A DNA stretch of 64,000 nt from an uncultured Muribaculaceae bacterium (GTDB lineage Bacteria > Bacteroidota > Bacteroidia > Bacteroidales > Muribaculaceae): positions 1 to 64,000 of the forward strand of contig CANRPJ010000001.1 of assembly GCA_947632485.1 (NCBI GenBank), read 5' to 3'. The stretch's first letter is position 1; every line of letters starts with the position of its first letter. The notes beneath the pieces are model-generated. The model had not been told where the DNA came from. It saw nothing but the letters and a program-made list of their open reading frames with translations, and did no database searches. Position numbers and translations under genes: made by a program. Shown in pieces: positions 45,719-56,172 of this stretch.

Positions 45719-46621
45719 ATGAAGAAAATTTTCAGCAAGGAGTTTATAATCGGGCTATGTGTGATAGTAGCCCTTGTGATTCTCTTTTTCGGAATTGACT
45801 ATCTGAAGGGTATAAACCTCTTCCGACCCGCCAATTTCTACTATGCGAGCTACAGTAATGTGGCTGGTCTTACGGTGGCCGCTCCGGTGAATGTAGACGG
45901 TTTCAAGGTCGGTCAGGTAAGAGAGGTTACCTTTGACTATGAGAATCCCGGCAAAATAAAGGTTCTGCTTGCACTTGACAGCAAACTGAAAATACCTGAA
46001 GACTCCTATGCCGCTCTGGAGAGCGGTCTGCTCGATGGCGCTTACGTAACAATTCATCTGGGTAAGAGCTCCAAGATGATTGAAGTGGGTGGAGATGTGC
46101 CTACCCAGATCACTCCGGATCTTATGTCGGCAGTAAGCAATGATCTGTTGCCGAGCGTAGCCTCAATCCTTCCGAAAGTCGACTCGCTTCTTGCGAACCT
46201 GAATAGGGTAGTAGCTGATCCGGCGCTACTTCAGTCGGTAGAGCGCCTTGATGGTATCTCTGCCAATCTTCTTGCTATGTCGGGATCGCTAAAGACTTCG
46301 ATGGGTCGTCAGGTGCCTGCTATTCTTAATAATGCCGGAAGGATTACTACTCATCTGGATACGATAACGAGCGATCTCACCGCGCTCTCAGCTCAGCTGA
46401 AATCACTTCCATTGCAGTCGACCATGTCGAATGTAGAGAGCGTAACGGGAAATCTGGTAGCCTTCTCAGAGAAGCTGAATAGCTCGAAGGGTACCCTCGG
46501 TAAACTGATGAATGACCCTGAGCTGTATGATCAGCTTTCCCGCGTATCGGCCGATGTTGATTCCCTGATTGTAGATATAAAGAAAAACCCGAAACGCTAT
46601 ATCAGCATCAAACTGCTTTAA
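45719..46621 (+). CDS. MlaD/MCE-family lipid transport protein
   Basis: 300 residues: one N-terminal transmembrane helix (about 9-28), an MCE domain (about 38-115: YYASYSNVAGLTVAAPVNVD, in parts, and GLLDGAYVTIHLG) and a long helical C-terminal segment with many Leu/Ser heptads. MCE proteins form hexameric rings that shuttle phospholipids between membranes. The MlaE/MlaF partners are not in this window. A terminator follows at 46657. Confidence 0.9.
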   Translation: MKKIFSKEFIIGLCVIVALVILFFGIDYLKGINLFRPANFYYASYSNVAGLTVAAPVNVDGFKVGQVREVTFDYENPGKIKVLLALDSKLKIPEDSYAALESGLLDGAYVTIHLGKSSKMIEVGGDVPTQITPDLMSAVSNDLLPSVASILPKVDSLLANLNRVVADPALLQSVERLDGISANLLAMSGSLKTSMGRQVPAILNNAGRITTHLDTITSDLTALSAQLKSLPLQSTMSNVESVTGNLVAFSEKLNSSKGTLGKLMNDPELYDQLSRVSADVDSLIVDIKKNPKRYISIKLL

Positions 46622-46656
46622 GGATACCGGGCTTATTAAGAAAGATTATGAATAAG

Positions 46657-46687
46657 GAGAAAAGGCATTCATGTCTTTTCTCTTTTT
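46657..46687 (+). terminator. Terminator after amidase-MCE operon
   Basis: GAGAAAAG / CTTTTCTC stem with a 10-base loop and five Ts. Confidence 0.7.
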
Positions 46688-46912
46688 GTTTAGCCCTCTG
46701 CGGCAAAGTTGATTCTTGAGTAATCACCTTTCGACTTGAAGATAAATATCAGATAATAAGGTTTATAATTCATGAATTCTAAGACGCTGCAGTCACTATG
46801 GTCATAACTCGCTACTTTTCAGCTTACTATATTTGTAAGGGAAAATCAAAATTTACGGGCGCTTTTTTTTTCGGTCAAAAAGGGCGAAATTTGCAATCCT
46901 TTCGCGATAATT
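46688..46912. other. AT-rich spacer upstream of dnaA, no origin boxes
   Basis: This 225-base spacer is AT-rich with a T8 run at 46863-46871, but I find no TTATNCACA DnaA box on either strand, so it does not look like a classical oriC. Confidence 0.5.
46828..46835 (+). promoter_or_regulatory. Candidate dnaA -7 box
   Basis: TATATTTG, predicted start near 46839 and a ~74-base leader. No -33 element at the right spacing. Confidence 0.4.
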
Positions 46913-48361
46913 ATGGAACTGAACCACCTACAGAAATGGCAGCGTTGTCTCGATAAGATTCGGGACAATATCGGCGTGCAGAAATTCGACACGTGGTTTT
47001 CCCGTATCAAACTTGAGGATTATCGCGAGGCCGACGGTAAGAAACAACTTACTCTTTATGTACCCTCAAATTTCTACTATGAGCTTCTGGAGGGTAAGAG
47101 TGGACTTCCCGGAATCGGGACTTCTCTCTGCCATCTGCTCCGGCAGACCCTGAAATGCGAGTTCGGACAGGGGGTGAGTCTGGCCTACAGCATACCTACC
47201 GTAGCCGGGGATAAGGACTCAATAGTAAAGGTTACGGCTCCCACTCCGAGTCCTGTGCTTACTAATCCCCTTGGCAATAAGGTGAAGGCTGCTGCCCTTG
47301 GAAAGGGTAGTGCGAGTGTGAGCTATGAGGATTTCGATCCGCAGCTTAACTCCACCTATTCGTTTGATAACTATTGCGTAGGCGAGAGCAATAAGCTTCC
47401 TTACACCATAGCGAAGTTCATAGCTACCCACCCTGATAAGACTGATTTTAATCCATTCTTCCTCTATGGTGGTGTCGGTGTGGGTAAGACCCATCTTATT
47501 CAGGCTATCGGTATCAGTCTGAAAGAACAGATGCCTACGGCAAGGGTGCTCTACACTACGATGCGTCTTTTCGAGCATCTTTATGTGAAGGCTGTGCTTG
47601 CCAAGGAGGTGCCCGACTTTCTCAATTGGTTTCAGACCATCGACGTGTTGCTGCTCGATGATGTGCAGGAACTCTGCGGTAATAAGGAAGGCACAGCGAG
47701 CATTCTTTTCCCGGTGCTCAACTATCTGCATCAGCATAACAAAAAGCTGATTCTTACGAGCGATCGCCCTCCCAAGGAACTCGATGGCATTGCCGACCGG
47801 TTGATTGACCGTTTCAAGTGGGGTGTAGTGGAAGAGCTGCCAAAGCCCGACTATTCCCTGCGTAAAGAGATTCTTCAGGCTAAGGCGCAAAGAAGCGGTC
47901 TCGAGCTGTCAGATACCATTATCGATATGATAGCTAAGACTGTTACGGGATCCGTGCGTGAACTTGAAGGGGTGGTGCTCGGTATTCTCGGTAGGGCTAT
48001 AGCCCTCAATGTTCCTCTCACGGAGGGTCTGGTAGCTGAGGTAATCGAGCGCACGGTGGCGGTAGAGCGCAAACGCACAATCAATTTCGATATGATTGTA
48101 GAAGCTACAGCCGAGGCATTCTCGCTCAATCCAGATGCGATCTTCACAAAGAACCGCACCAGAGAAGTAGCTGACGCGCGACAGGTAGTGATGTATTTAT
48201 GTGGGCTTCACACCTCATTGTCGACCCCTGCTATCGGCCGAAGACTCAACCGCAAGCATACTACCGTGCTCCACGGTCAGAGAGCCGTGGCCGACAGAAT
48301 GCCTCATGAACCGGAACTTGTATCGGCTGTGAAGAAGATTGAAGCTGCTCTGATGCGCTAA
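46913..48361 (+). CDS. dnaA: Chromosomal replication initiator DnaA
   Basis: 482 residues, all four domains: N-terminal helicase-loading domain (LNHLQKWQRCLDKIRDNIG, in parts), linker, AAA domain with FLYGGVGVGKTHLIQAIG and VLLLDDVQELCG, and C-terminal DNA-binding helix-turn-helix with RLNRKHTTVLHGQRAV, the DnaA signature. It unwinds the origin and activates or represses genes with DnaA boxes. Last four bases overlap the convergent TPR gene. Confidence 0.97.
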   Translation: MELNHLQKWQRCLDKIRDNIGVQKFDTWFSRIKLEDYREADGKKQLTLYVPSNFYYELLEGKSGLPGIGTSLCHLLRQTLKCEFGQGVSLAYSIPTVAGDKDSIVKVTAPTPSPVLTNPLGNKVKAAALGKGSASVSYEDFDPQLNSTYSFDNYCVGESNKLPYTIAKFIATHPDKTDFNPFFLYGGVGVGKTHLIQAIGISLKEQMPTARVLYTTMRLFEHLYVKAVLAKEVPDFLNWFQTIDVLLLDDVQELCGNKEGTASILFPVLNYLHQHNKKLILTSDRPPKELDGIADRLIDRFKWGVVEELPKPDYSLRKEILQAKAQRSGLELSDTIIDMIAKTVTGSVRELEGVVLGILGRAIALNVPLTEGLVAEVIERTVAVERKRTINFDMIVEATAEAFSLNPDAIFTKNRTREVADARQVVMYLCGLHTSLSTPAIGRRLNRKHTTVLHGQRAVADRMPHEPELVSAVKKIEAALMR

Positions 48362-50499
48362 TCTTCAGTATCAAAAGCCACTTTATCCTGAATAAGCTCC
48401 ATTATTGGATCCGCTACTCCCAGATTGCGGAGAATAGGCGCATCCTCTTCAAGCGCCTTTACAAATGCCTCTACGCCATGGTCGGGATAGTTGGCAAACT
48501 GCTTGTAGAGAGCTATCGCTTCCTTATAGTTTTTCGAGGCAAGCGCCACATGGCCGGCGTTCAGGTAGTCGTTGGGCAGAGGGGAGATGAGCAGGAGCCG
48601 GTCGTAGTAGCTTTTGCTCCTGTCAAGGTGGCCTAACAGGAACTCGCACCAGGCCACTCCTCTCCATGCCTCGGCATTCTCTTCTTTGAGATAGTCGGCT
48701 TTATAATACTGCTTAAGAGCCAATTCAGGCTGACCGCTTTCCAGAAGAGTATTGGCATAAGCCATTGTCATTGAAAGATTTTCAGGCTTCAAAGTCATAA
48801 TTCTGTCAAAATAGCTCAGTGCCTCTTTATAGTCGCCTCTTTCCCTGCTGAGAGCAGCAAGTCTTTTCAGGAGCCATAGTCCTTCCGGCTTCTCCACTTC
48901 TGCTCGCTTATAGTATTTCAGGGCCTCTTCGTGGTCACCCTCGATCTGGAAACTGTAACCTAACTTTTCAAACAGACTTCCATCTCCCTCGCCACGCTTC
49001 ACCAGCTCCAGATACATAGCCTTGGCTGAGGCATAATGGCGACGGTTGAAATAGAACTCGGCACCTCCAAGCAGATTCGCATTAGTGATATATTTATTGA
49101 ATATGACCGACAGGTCACTAAAGCCTATCGCGTGGGAAAATGGATCCGTAAGGCCGGTACTGCCCTTAAACCCGCGGAAAAACCGATAGAGATTGCGAAG
49201 ATATTTCAGGGAAGCTGTATCGAAGGCCTTCGATTCTCCTTCTACCTCTGGCGCAGCGTCTTTCATAGCCTCTATCTGAGCCGACATCTGATTCTTCAGG
49301 AAAGATTTCTGCGATTCCGGAACTCTATCGAGTGAAAGTATCATTGAATACTTGTCGGAATCACATAGCATCTCCGATTTGGTTAGCATTTCCGCGAGTT
49401 CTGCCTTTATCGTGTTGTCGCCTGCAGTCAGCTCCGGGTGATCAGTAGCAAACGGGAGCATCCAGTTGCCTATCTGCTGGAAGAAGGGGAAATTCTTTAG
49501 TGCAGCGAAGGTCACTGCCATCACATCGGCTCCTTCCATCTGGAGATCCGTCAGTTCGCGGAGCTTGTTAGTAATGCCGGTGCTGTCGAGCATCTCTTCC
49601 CATTCCGGATTTTCCTGAAGATCAGCCAGATCAGATGAGCCAATAATATCTTTCATTCTGCGTCGAAGCTCCGGCTGCATTTTCATTAGGTCAGGCATCA
49701 CTTCGTCGGTAATCTTTCGGCTTACGCGATCGGTGTCGCAGGTCGACATGAGATTATGCATGGCTGCAACCGCTTCTTTGAGGTACTCAGGATTCTCAAG
49801 AAGTGACTCTATCCTGCTGCTCAATTCTTTATCAAGATCTATCCGCTTCTTTTCCACCGAACACAACAGTAGGATCGCTACCATAGCCTGAGCTCTAAGC
49901 GTCACGTCGAGATCAGCGTAAACATCAGTCAGCAACTTTAGAGAACGCGGATCGAAAAATGCAAGTCCTCCGAGGAGGAGAGCGGAAATTATCAGGCTCC
50001 TCACCCAAAGAGGTTTTTCGTTATCTTTAAGCAAATGCCCCAGGGTCTCTACATCACCTGCAGATAGGGGAAAGGTAGTGAATACCACATTGAAAAGCAC
50101 GCTTCCGGCGCGATAGGAAGGCTCGTTTTCGAAATCTTTCACCGCCGTCTCTACTGTGGTAGCTTTATACCGCTGCATTCTCGCCTCTGCAAAGTATCGC
50201 TGCGGGGCTACGGGCAACTGGTGCTCACGCGCCATCTTCCGGGCAGCATCAATCAGCGCAATCGCTACGGAATCTCGCATCTGCTCCCGCTGCGGATCAT
50301 TGGCGCCTTCTGCAAAATAATAGAGCATCTGGCGGTATCCGCTTTCAATAGTCTCGATATGGCGGAGCATAGAGGGGTCTGATGCCGCTGCGGCTGCCAA
50401 TTTTGCACATTTGAAAGCTCCGTGGAGTGAGCGTGTCATAGCTGCACTGACAGCAGCTTGGCACAACTGAGGTATTCTGGGGTTGCTGTAATCGCTCAT
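48358..50499 (-). CDS. Tetratricopeptide-repeat protein
   Basis: 713 residues without a signal peptide or membrane helix. The first ~450 residues are helical with no family I recognise. From about 490 the protein has five or so TPR units (EKLGYSFQIEGDHEEALKYY; SYFDRIMTLKPENLSMTMAY in parts; LKQYYKADYLKEENAEAWRG). A cytoplasmic scaffold or assembly role is the safest guess. Divergent from the DUF4293 gene. Confidence 0.8.
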   Translation of the reverse strand: MSDYSNPRIPQLCQAAVSAAMTRSLHGAFKCAKLAAAAASDPSMLRHIETIESGYRQMLYYFAEGANDPQREQMRDSVAIALIDAARKMAREHQLPVAPQRYFAEARMQRYKATTVETAVKDFENEPSYRAGSVLFNVVFTTFPLSAGDVETLGHLLKDNEKPLWVRSLIISALLLGGLAFFDPRSLKLLTDVYADLDVTLRAQAMVAILLLCSVEKKRIDLDKELSSRIESLLENPEYLKEAVAAMHNLMSTCDTDRVSRKITDEVMPDLMKMQPELRRRMKDIIGSSDLADLQENPEWEEMLDSTGITNKLRELTDLQMEGADVMAVTFAALKNFPFFQQIGNWMLPFATDHPELTAGDNTIKAELAEMLTKSEMLCDSDKYSMILSLDRVPESQKSFLKNQMSAQIEAMKDAAPEVEGESKAFDTASLKYLRNLYRFFRGFKGSTGLTDPFSHAIGFSDLSVIFNKYITNANLLGGAEFYFNRRHYASAKAMYLELVKRGEGDGSLFEKLGYSFQIEGDHEEALKYYKRAEVEKPEGLWLLKRLAALSRERGDYKEALSYFDRIMTLKPENLSMTMAYANTLLESGQPELALKQYYKADYLKEENAEAWRGVAWCEFLLGHLDRSKSYYDRLLLISPLPNDYLNAGHVALASKNYKEAIALYKQFANYPDHGVEAFVKALEEDAPILRNLGVADPIMELIQDKVAFDTED

Positions 50500-50572
50500 C
50501 GTAAATGTAATCCTTTATCATAAGCATAACAAATAGCGTTCCAGAAACGCAGTCCATGTGAAAAAAAAATGC

Positions 50573-50580
50573 TAATTTTG
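50573..50580 (+). promoter_or_regulatory. -7 box upstream of DUF4293
   Basis: TAATTTTG; predicted start near 50584, 23-base leader. Confidence 0.55.
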
Positions 50581-50606
50581 CACTGAACAAGATAATCAAC
50601 ACGATA

Positions 50607-51077
50607 ATGGTAATACAACGTTGGCAGTCCGTGCTGCTCTTTATTGCTGCCGTGATGATGGCATGCTTTGCGTTTATGTCGCTTGGTCAAGTGCAGACGG
50701 CTGATTTCACCTTCAATTTCACCTCTCTGGGCTTCTGCTATGAGGGTGAGGCCACTGACGGGGCTCCTTCCGGGTGGCTTCTTCATACCTGGTATTTCTT
50801 TATTGTATCGATTCTGACAATCGTGATTCCCTTGATCGCGATCTTTCTTTATAAGAATCTGGCGCTTCAGATGCGCGTATGTCTTTTCGAAATTCTGTTT
50901 ATCATTGCAGATATGGCTATCTGCGGTGTGGTCGGGTATAATTCTATAGAAGGAGGCTCGATCGGGTGGTCATCGGCTATATGCGCTCCCGTAATAGCGC
51001 TTATCGCTGTGATCATGGCATGGAACAGAATAAAGAGCGACCGCGACCGTCTGCGTGCAGTAGACCGCATTCGATGA
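50607..51077 (+). CDS. DUF4293 four-helix membrane protein
   Basis: 156 residues, starting MVIQRWQSVLLFIAAVMMACF, the standard opening of DUF4293. Four transmembrane helices (about 8-26, 55-75, 85-105, 113-132) with a hydrophilic loop after the first and a charged, Arg-rich tail. The family is confined to Bacteroidota and its function is unknown. It lies 48 bases before proS on the same strand. Confidence 0.85.
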   Translation: MVIQRWQSVLLFIAAVMMACFAFMSLGQVQTADFTFNFTSLGFCYEGEATDGAPSGWLLHTWYFFIVSILTIVIPLIAIFLYKNLALQMRVCLFEILFIIADMAICGVVGYNSIEGGSIGWSSAICAPVIALIAVIMAWNRIKSDRDRLRAVDRIR

Positions 51078-51125
51078 TTCGGATAAAGATGCAGAATCAG
51101 GGGCGCTAACAAACAATCAGAGACA

Positions 51126-52607
51126 ATGGCAAAAGAACTGAAGAATTTCACAAAACGTTCGGATAATTACTCCCAATGGTATAATGAGCTCGTAGTTAAG
51201 GCTGATCTGGCAGAGCAGTCGGCTGTGCGTGGCTGCATGGTAATCAAGCCCTATGGCTACGCTATATGGGAGAAAATGCAGCGGCAGCTTGACGATATGT
51301 TTAAGGCTACGGGACACACCAACGCCTACTTCCCTCTTCTGATTCCGAAATCGTTTCTGAGCCGTGAGGCTGAGCATGTGGAAGGGTTTGCAAAGGAGTG
51401 TGCCGTGGTCACTCACTACCGCCTGAAGAAAAATCCGGAAGGAGATGGAGTAGTGGTAGATCCTGCTGCGCGTCTGGAGGAAGAGCTGATTATCCGGCCT
51501 ACTTCAGAGACTATAATCTGGAATACCTACAAGAACTGGATACACTCTTACCGTGATCTTCCGTTGCTTATCAATCAGTGGGCCAACGTGTTCCGCTGGG
51601 AGATGCGTACTCGTATGTTCCTGCGTACGGCGGAGTTCCTCTGGCAGGAGGGTCACACCGCCCATGCCACCCGCGATGAGGCTCAGGCTGAGGCTGTGCA
51701 GATGCTTCACGTGTATGCCGACTTCGCTGAGAAATATATGGCGATGCCGGTAGTTCGCGGCGTGAAGAGTGCTACTGAGAGATTCGCAGGGGCTCTTGAA
51801 ACATATACCATTGAGGCATTGATGCAGGACGGCAAGGCGCTCCAGGCCGGCACGAGCCATTTCCTGGGGCAGAATTTTGCCAAGGCATTCGATGTTCAGT
51901 TTATGAACAAAGAGAATAAACCTGAATATGTCTGGGCTACTTCTTGGGGAGTCTCAACTCGCCTGATCGGAGGTCTCATAATGACCCATAGCGATGATAA
52001 TGGACTGGTGCTTCCTCCGAAGCTGGCTCCTATTCAGGTAGTTATTATTCCCATCTACAAGACTGAGGAGCAGCGTAAGGAGATTGGAGAAAAGGTAGCT
52101 CCGATAGTGGCTGAACTGAGGTCGAAAGGGATTAGCGTGAAATTTGACGATGCTGATAATAAGCGCCCTGGATTCAAGTTTGCCGATTATGAGGTGAAGG
52201 GTGTGCCCGTAAGGCTTGCACTCGGTGCCCGCGACCTTGAAGAGGGTACGATTGAGCTGATGAGACGCGACACTCTGGAGAAGGAAACAGTGCCTCTGGA
52301 GGGTATAGCCGACAGAGTAGTAGGTCTGCTCGATGATATTCAGGAGAATCTTTTCCAGAAGGCCCTGAAGGCTCGTGAAGCCAATACCCGCACGGTCGAT
52401 ACCTATGACGAGTTCAAGAAAGAGATCGAAAAAGGCGGATTCATTCTCGCTCATTGGGACGGCACTCCTGAGACCGAAGCCCGCATTAAGGAGGAGACTA
52501 AAGCGACTATCCGATGCCTCCCTCTCGATGGTGATCTTACGCCGGGAGTATGTATGGTGACAGGTAAACCCTCGGCTCGTCGGGTGCTTTTTGCTCGCAA
52601 CTATTAA
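51126..52607 (+). CDS. proS: Prolyl-tRNA synthetase, archaeal/eukaryotic type
   Basis: 493 residues, the short form without the bacterial editing insertion. Class II motifs: [16 protein letters not shown] (motif 1 area), [20 protein letters not shown] (motif 2, read in parts) and [17 protein letters not shown] (motif 3 area). An anticodon-binding domain ([20 protein letters not shown]) and a C-terminal zinc-like extension (CLPLDG ... [18 protein letters not shown]) follow. It charges tRNA-Pro. Twelve bases before the DPP-IV gene. Confidence 0.95.
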   Translation: MAKELKNFTKRSDNYSQWYNELVVKADLAEQSAVRGCMVIKPYGYAIWEKMQRQLDDMFKATGHTNAYFPLLIPKSFLSREAEHVEGFAKECAVVTHYRLKKNPEGDGVVVDPAARLEEELIIRPTSETIIWNTYKNWIHSYRDLPLLINQWANVFRWEMRTRMFLRTAEFLWQEGHTAHATRDEAQAEAVQMLHVYADFAEKYMAMPVVRGVKSATERFAGALETYTIEALMQDGKALQAGTSHFLGQNFAKAFDVQFMNKENKPEYVWATSWGVSTRLIGGLIMTHSDDNGLVLPPKLAPIQVVIIPIYKTEEQRKEIGEKVAPIVAELRSKGISVKFDDADNKRPGFKFADYEVKGVPVRLALGARDLEEGTIELMRRDTLEKETVPLEGIADRVVGLLDDIQENLFQKALKAREANTRTVDTYDEFKKEIEKGGFILAHWDGTPETEARIKEETKATIRCLPLDGDLTPGVCMVTGKPSARRVLFARNY

Positions 52608-52619
52608 AATCTTAATACT

Positions 52620-54797
52620 ATGAAATTTAGAAAAAAACTGATCTTGTCGGGCGCAATGTGCGCATTGTGCGGCAATATGTTTGCCCAAGGTCTCACTGCG
52701 GAAGATTATTGCGATCCGGCTCAGAATCGGCCGAAGCGCATTGCTGAGATGCGTCCGATGGCAGATGGTCTTTCGTATTCAGCCACTGACGGCAGAGGTA
52801 AGACCATCGATGTATATAGCTATAAGACTGGAAAGAAGACATCTACTCTCTTTAATGTAGATGAAGTGAAGGGCGATGTGAAGATTTCTCAGTTTGCCGG
52901 CTATAAGATCAGCGATAACGAGAAGACGATTCTGCTCTGGGACGATGTTAAACCGATCTACAGACGCAGCTATACGGCTAAATACTACGTGTACGACGTG
53001 ATGCGCGGCACAATGAAGAAGGTGTCGGAGAAAGGAGGCCAGCAGGCTGCTCTACTGAGTCACGATGGGCGAAAAGTGGCCTATGTGCGTGAGAACAACA
53101 TCTTCATCTCCAATCTCGAATACGGTACTGATCTTCAGATTACTACTGATGGAGTGGTAAATGAAGTGATCAACGGAATTCCCGATTGGGCTTACGAAGA
53201 GGAGTTCGGCATGAGCAATACGATGAGATGGAGCGCCGATGACAATACCCTGGCATTCATCAGATTTGACGAAAGCAAAGTGCCGGTCTACAGTTTCGAC
53301 GACTATCGTAGCTATTGTGTAGAAGACCCTGAAGGAGATCTCTATCCGGCTGCTACCAGATATAAGTATCCGTTGCCTGGTTTCCCGAATTCGGTGGTAA
53401 GTGTTAAGGCCTACGATCTTAACAACCGCACTACTAAGACAATGGATCTTCCGATCGGTGAGACTGATTATGTGCCCTCTCTTGAGTTTGACGGCGAAGG
53501 TACCCAGCTTATGGCTATGATCGTGAATCGCGATCAGAATGAGCTTAAGCTCTTCCGTGTCAATCCGGGCAGCACAGTGGCTCGCCAGGTTTACACTGAG
53601 CGTTCAGAGGCTTGGCTTGAGCCGGATTATTATCAGGGTGTGACTTATAATAAGCTCACGTTCGTTATTCCCAGTAAGAAATCAGGTTGGGTTCACCTTT
53701 ATGAGTACGACTACAACGGCAACCTGAAACGCCAGATCACGAATGGTGATTTCAACGTGACCAAATATTATGGACGTAATGCTGTTGGCGATGATTTCTT
53801 CCAGTGCACTAAGCTTGGTGCTGTTAACAGGAATGTTGCCCGTGTTTCCGCAAAAGGAGTCATGACGCTACTTCACAATGAGGCTGGTACTGAGAGCGCT
53901 GCTTTCAGCCGTAGTTTCGATTTCTATGTGCGCTCCTACAGCAACGTAACCACACCTCCGCAGTATACTCTGTGGTCGATTAAAGGCACTAAAGTGGCGG
54001 ATCTCGAGTTGAATCAGGCTTATGCTGCCCGCTATGCCTCCGCGCCCAAGATGGAGCTGCTCAAGATTAAAAATGCAGTTGGCGAGGAGATGGACGCATG
54101 TGTGATCAAGCCGACAAATCTTACCGGCAAGGCTCCGCTTCTGATGTATCAGTATAATGGTCCCGGCTCGCAGCAGGTCACTAACTCATGGCGTATGGAG
54201 GGTATCTTCTACCTTGCATCGCAGGGTTACGTTATAGGTATCGTAGATGGGCGCGGCACCGGCAACCGGGAGGCCTCATGGGAGTATGCCGTATATAAGC
54301 AACTCGGACGGTATGAGACTGAAGACCAGATTGCAGGTGCGAAGTGGTTTGCTACTCAGCCTTATGTCGACGGTAATCGTCTCGGCTGCTTCGGCTGGAG
54401 CTATGGCGGCTATATGACCCTGATGGAGCTTACAGCCGATAATTCTCCGTTCAAGGCCGGAGTATCGATGGCACCGGTTACCGACTGGAGATTCTATGAC
54501 AGCATCTATACGGAAAGATTCATGCTCACTCCCCAGCAGAATGCTGCCGGCTATGAGCAGGCCTCGGCTCTGCACAGATCTGATAAGCTCAAAGGTCGGT
54601 TGCTCATTATGTCGGGTACGAGCGATGACAACGTGCATTTCTACAATACACTGAAATTCACTTCAAAACTCAACTACGAAGGTAAGATCTTCGATATGAT
54701 GGCTCTTACCGGTTTCGAGCATAGTCTTCCTTATTGCAACGCTCGCACGATGCTTTTCCGCAAGATTGTGGATTTCCTTGACGTCCGTTTGAAGTAA
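52620..54797 (+). CDS. Dipeptidyl-peptidase IV (S9)
   Basis: 725 residues with a signal peptide (MKFRKKLILSGAMCALCGNMFAQ, in parts). Beta-propeller N-terminal domain with the DPP-IV double-Glu motif in DWAYEEEFGMSN (binds the free N-terminus), then an alpha/beta-hydrolase domain with Ser in FGWSYGGYMTLM, Asp in GTSDDNVHF and His in GFEHSLPY. It removes X-Pro or X-Ala dipeptides from peptides in the periplasm. Directly after proS, an intuitive pairing for proline recycling, though this is inference. Confidence 0.93.
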   Translation: MKFRKKLILSGAMCALCGNMFAQGLTAEDYCDPAQNRPKRIAEMRPMADGLSYSATDGRGKTIDVYSYKTGKKTSTLFNVDEVKGDVKISQFAGYKISDNEKTILLWDDVKPIYRRSYTAKYYVYDVMRGTMKKVSEKGGQQAALLSHDGRKVAYVRENNIFISNLEYGTDLQITTDGVVNEVINGIPDWAYEEEFGMSNTMRWSADDNTLAFIRFDESKVPVYSFDDYRSYCVEDPEGDLYPAATRYKYPLPGFPNSVVSVKAYDLNNRTTKTMDLPIGETDYVPSLEFDGEGTQLMAMIVNRDQNELKLFRVNPGSTVARQVYTERSEAWLEPDYYQGVTYNKLTFVIPSKKSGWVHLYEYDYNGNLKRQITNGDFNVTKYYGRNAVGDDFFQCTKLGAVNRNVARVSAKGVMTLLHNEAGTESAAFSRSFDFYVRSYSNVTTPPQYTLWSIKGTKVADLELNQAYAARYASAPKMELLKIKNAVGEEMDACVIKPTNLTGKAPLLMYQYNGPGSQQVTNSWRMEGIFYLASQGYVIGIVDGRGTGNREASWEYAVYKQLGRYETEDQIAGAKWFATQPYVDGNRLGCFGWSYGGYMTLMELTADNSPFKAGVSMAPVTDWRFYDSIYTERFMLTPQQNAAGYEQASALHRSDKLKGRLLIMSGTSDDNVHFYNTLKFTSKLNYEGKIFDMMALTGFEHSLPYCNARTMLFRKIVDFLDVRLK

Positions 54798-54819
54798 TCC
54801 CTATCAGACTGATTGCAAG

Positions 54820-56172
54820 ATGCAGGATTTTAGTAAAGTAAACAGTCTGCAACTCTACCGGCTCTGGAAAAACCTGTCGGTAGGGTTGCTTATGCTGATC
54901 GTCATGATGGCGTGCAGCAAGATTCTGGCCCCCTATTTTGTCGTAATTGCTGGATTGGCATGTGCGGCAATTTTATATGGTCGAATCTATGCCAGCAGGG
55001 CTCGCAATGAGGGTGGCTGTTTGTTAGGCCTATATGTGATTTTTGTGTGCCTCTTAGTATATAGCTTCGTGGTGGTAGTGCTCAATGTGCTTCACATGTG
55101 GGCTATAATCAAGCTCCCTCTGGAGATGACCTTCCTGAAAGAGCCATTCCTTCCCTCTCTTTATCTGGGGCCGGTATGCTTCTTAACCTGTCTGGTTCTT
55201 CTGTTCTACCGGAAGAATCTTTCCATGTGTATGGATTGCCGGTTGCGCAACGGCGGTCCGCGCGAGCGCGGAAAGCTGGGCATAATACTCGATTATGAAA
55301 GCACTTTCCAACTGCGCAATTTCATTGTGCTATTTGCAATCCTCACTATTGTAACCTGGGGTTATTATCTGATCTATTACGTGGATATTAACCTTAATCA
55401 GCGCGACTGGTACGTTTTTATCTGGTTCACCATTATTCTGTTCGTGCTTGATGAGATCTATTTCATGGTTCGCTACTATAATCTCTATCTTGACCTGACA
55501 GAGGGTAATGAAGTAGTAACACCTGAGGATCTTAACGATATGACTGCGCGAACCTACCTGCGCTACTACGTGATTTGTGAGGATTCAATCTACCTGGATT
55601 CTAAATCATCAGATCTGGTAGAGTCGTATCGTGAAGTAATAGATACTCCATTCGTGACGCGACGCAACATGAGCGGTGTCTCAATAGATGAGGTAAAGAC
55701 TCTCGTTCACCGAATGAGCGGAGTTAACGACGGTGAACTTCGCTTCTTCTATGGCCGTAGGAGTAATGACATCAGGCGTCAGAGTCTTTTGAGGTATTTC
55801 TATTTCCTTGATGGTACGGTTGAGGATCATACACCTTTGAAAGCCGGAGGCGAGTGGGTGCCCTTCGATGTGGTGAAGAGAATCTACTCTACATCGCCTT
55901 CGAGTCTTGGGTCTATTCTTGTTTCAGATATCTCCCGAATGTCTACCATCATGCTTACCTCAAAGATTTTTGACAATGAGGGTCAGAGAAAGGTGCAGAT
56001 CAGGAGCTATCGTCCCTCTTTCTCCTTGAAAGAAGTGAGAAGCAGTAAGATGGATTTCCAAGATGACAAATGGATCCGTGTGGCCATTTTCAATTCTGAT
56101 ACTCCTTTCTTCCGCCTGAAGAAATGGTGGCATAAGGTTATCGGGCGACAGGGTTCTACCTGGAAAGAATGA
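54820..56172 (+). CDS. Orphan six-helix membrane protein
   Basis: 450 residues; I do not recognise a family. About six transmembrane helices fill the first half (VGLLMLIVMMACSKI, AAILYGRIYA, GLYVIFVCLLVYSFVVVVL, LGPVCFLTCLVLLF, FIVLFAILTIVTWGYYLIYY and VFIWFTIILFVLDEIYFMV). A CxxC-like MCMDCRLRN lies between the fourth and fifth. The second half is soluble and charged (YVICEDSIYLDSKSS; RSNDIRRQSLLRYFYF). It lies 22 bases after the DPP-IV gene and overlaps miaA by four, so it belongs to the proS-miaA transcription unit. Confidence 0.75.
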   Translation: MQDFSKVNSLQLYRLWKNLSVGLLMLIVMMACSKILAPYFVVIAGLACAAILYGRIYASRARNEGGCLLGLYVIFVCLLVYSFVVVVLNVLHMWAIIKLPLEMTFLKEPFLPSLYLGPVCFLTCLVLLFYRKNLSMCMDCRLRNGGPRERGKLGIILDYESTFQLRNFIVLFAILTIVTWGYYLIYYVDINLNQRDWYVFIWFTIILFVLDEIYFMVRYYNLYLDLTEGNEVVTPEDLNDMTARTYLRYYVICEDSIYLDSKSSDLVESYREVIDTPFVTRRNMSGVSIDEVKTLVHRMSGVNDGELRFFYGRRSNDIRRQSLLRYFYFLDGTVEDHTPLKAGGEWVPFDVVKRIYSTSPSSLGSILVSDISRMSTIMLTSKIFDNEGQRKVQIRSYRPSFSLKEVRSSKMDFQDDKWIRVAIFNSDTPFFRLKKWWHKVIGRQGSTWKE

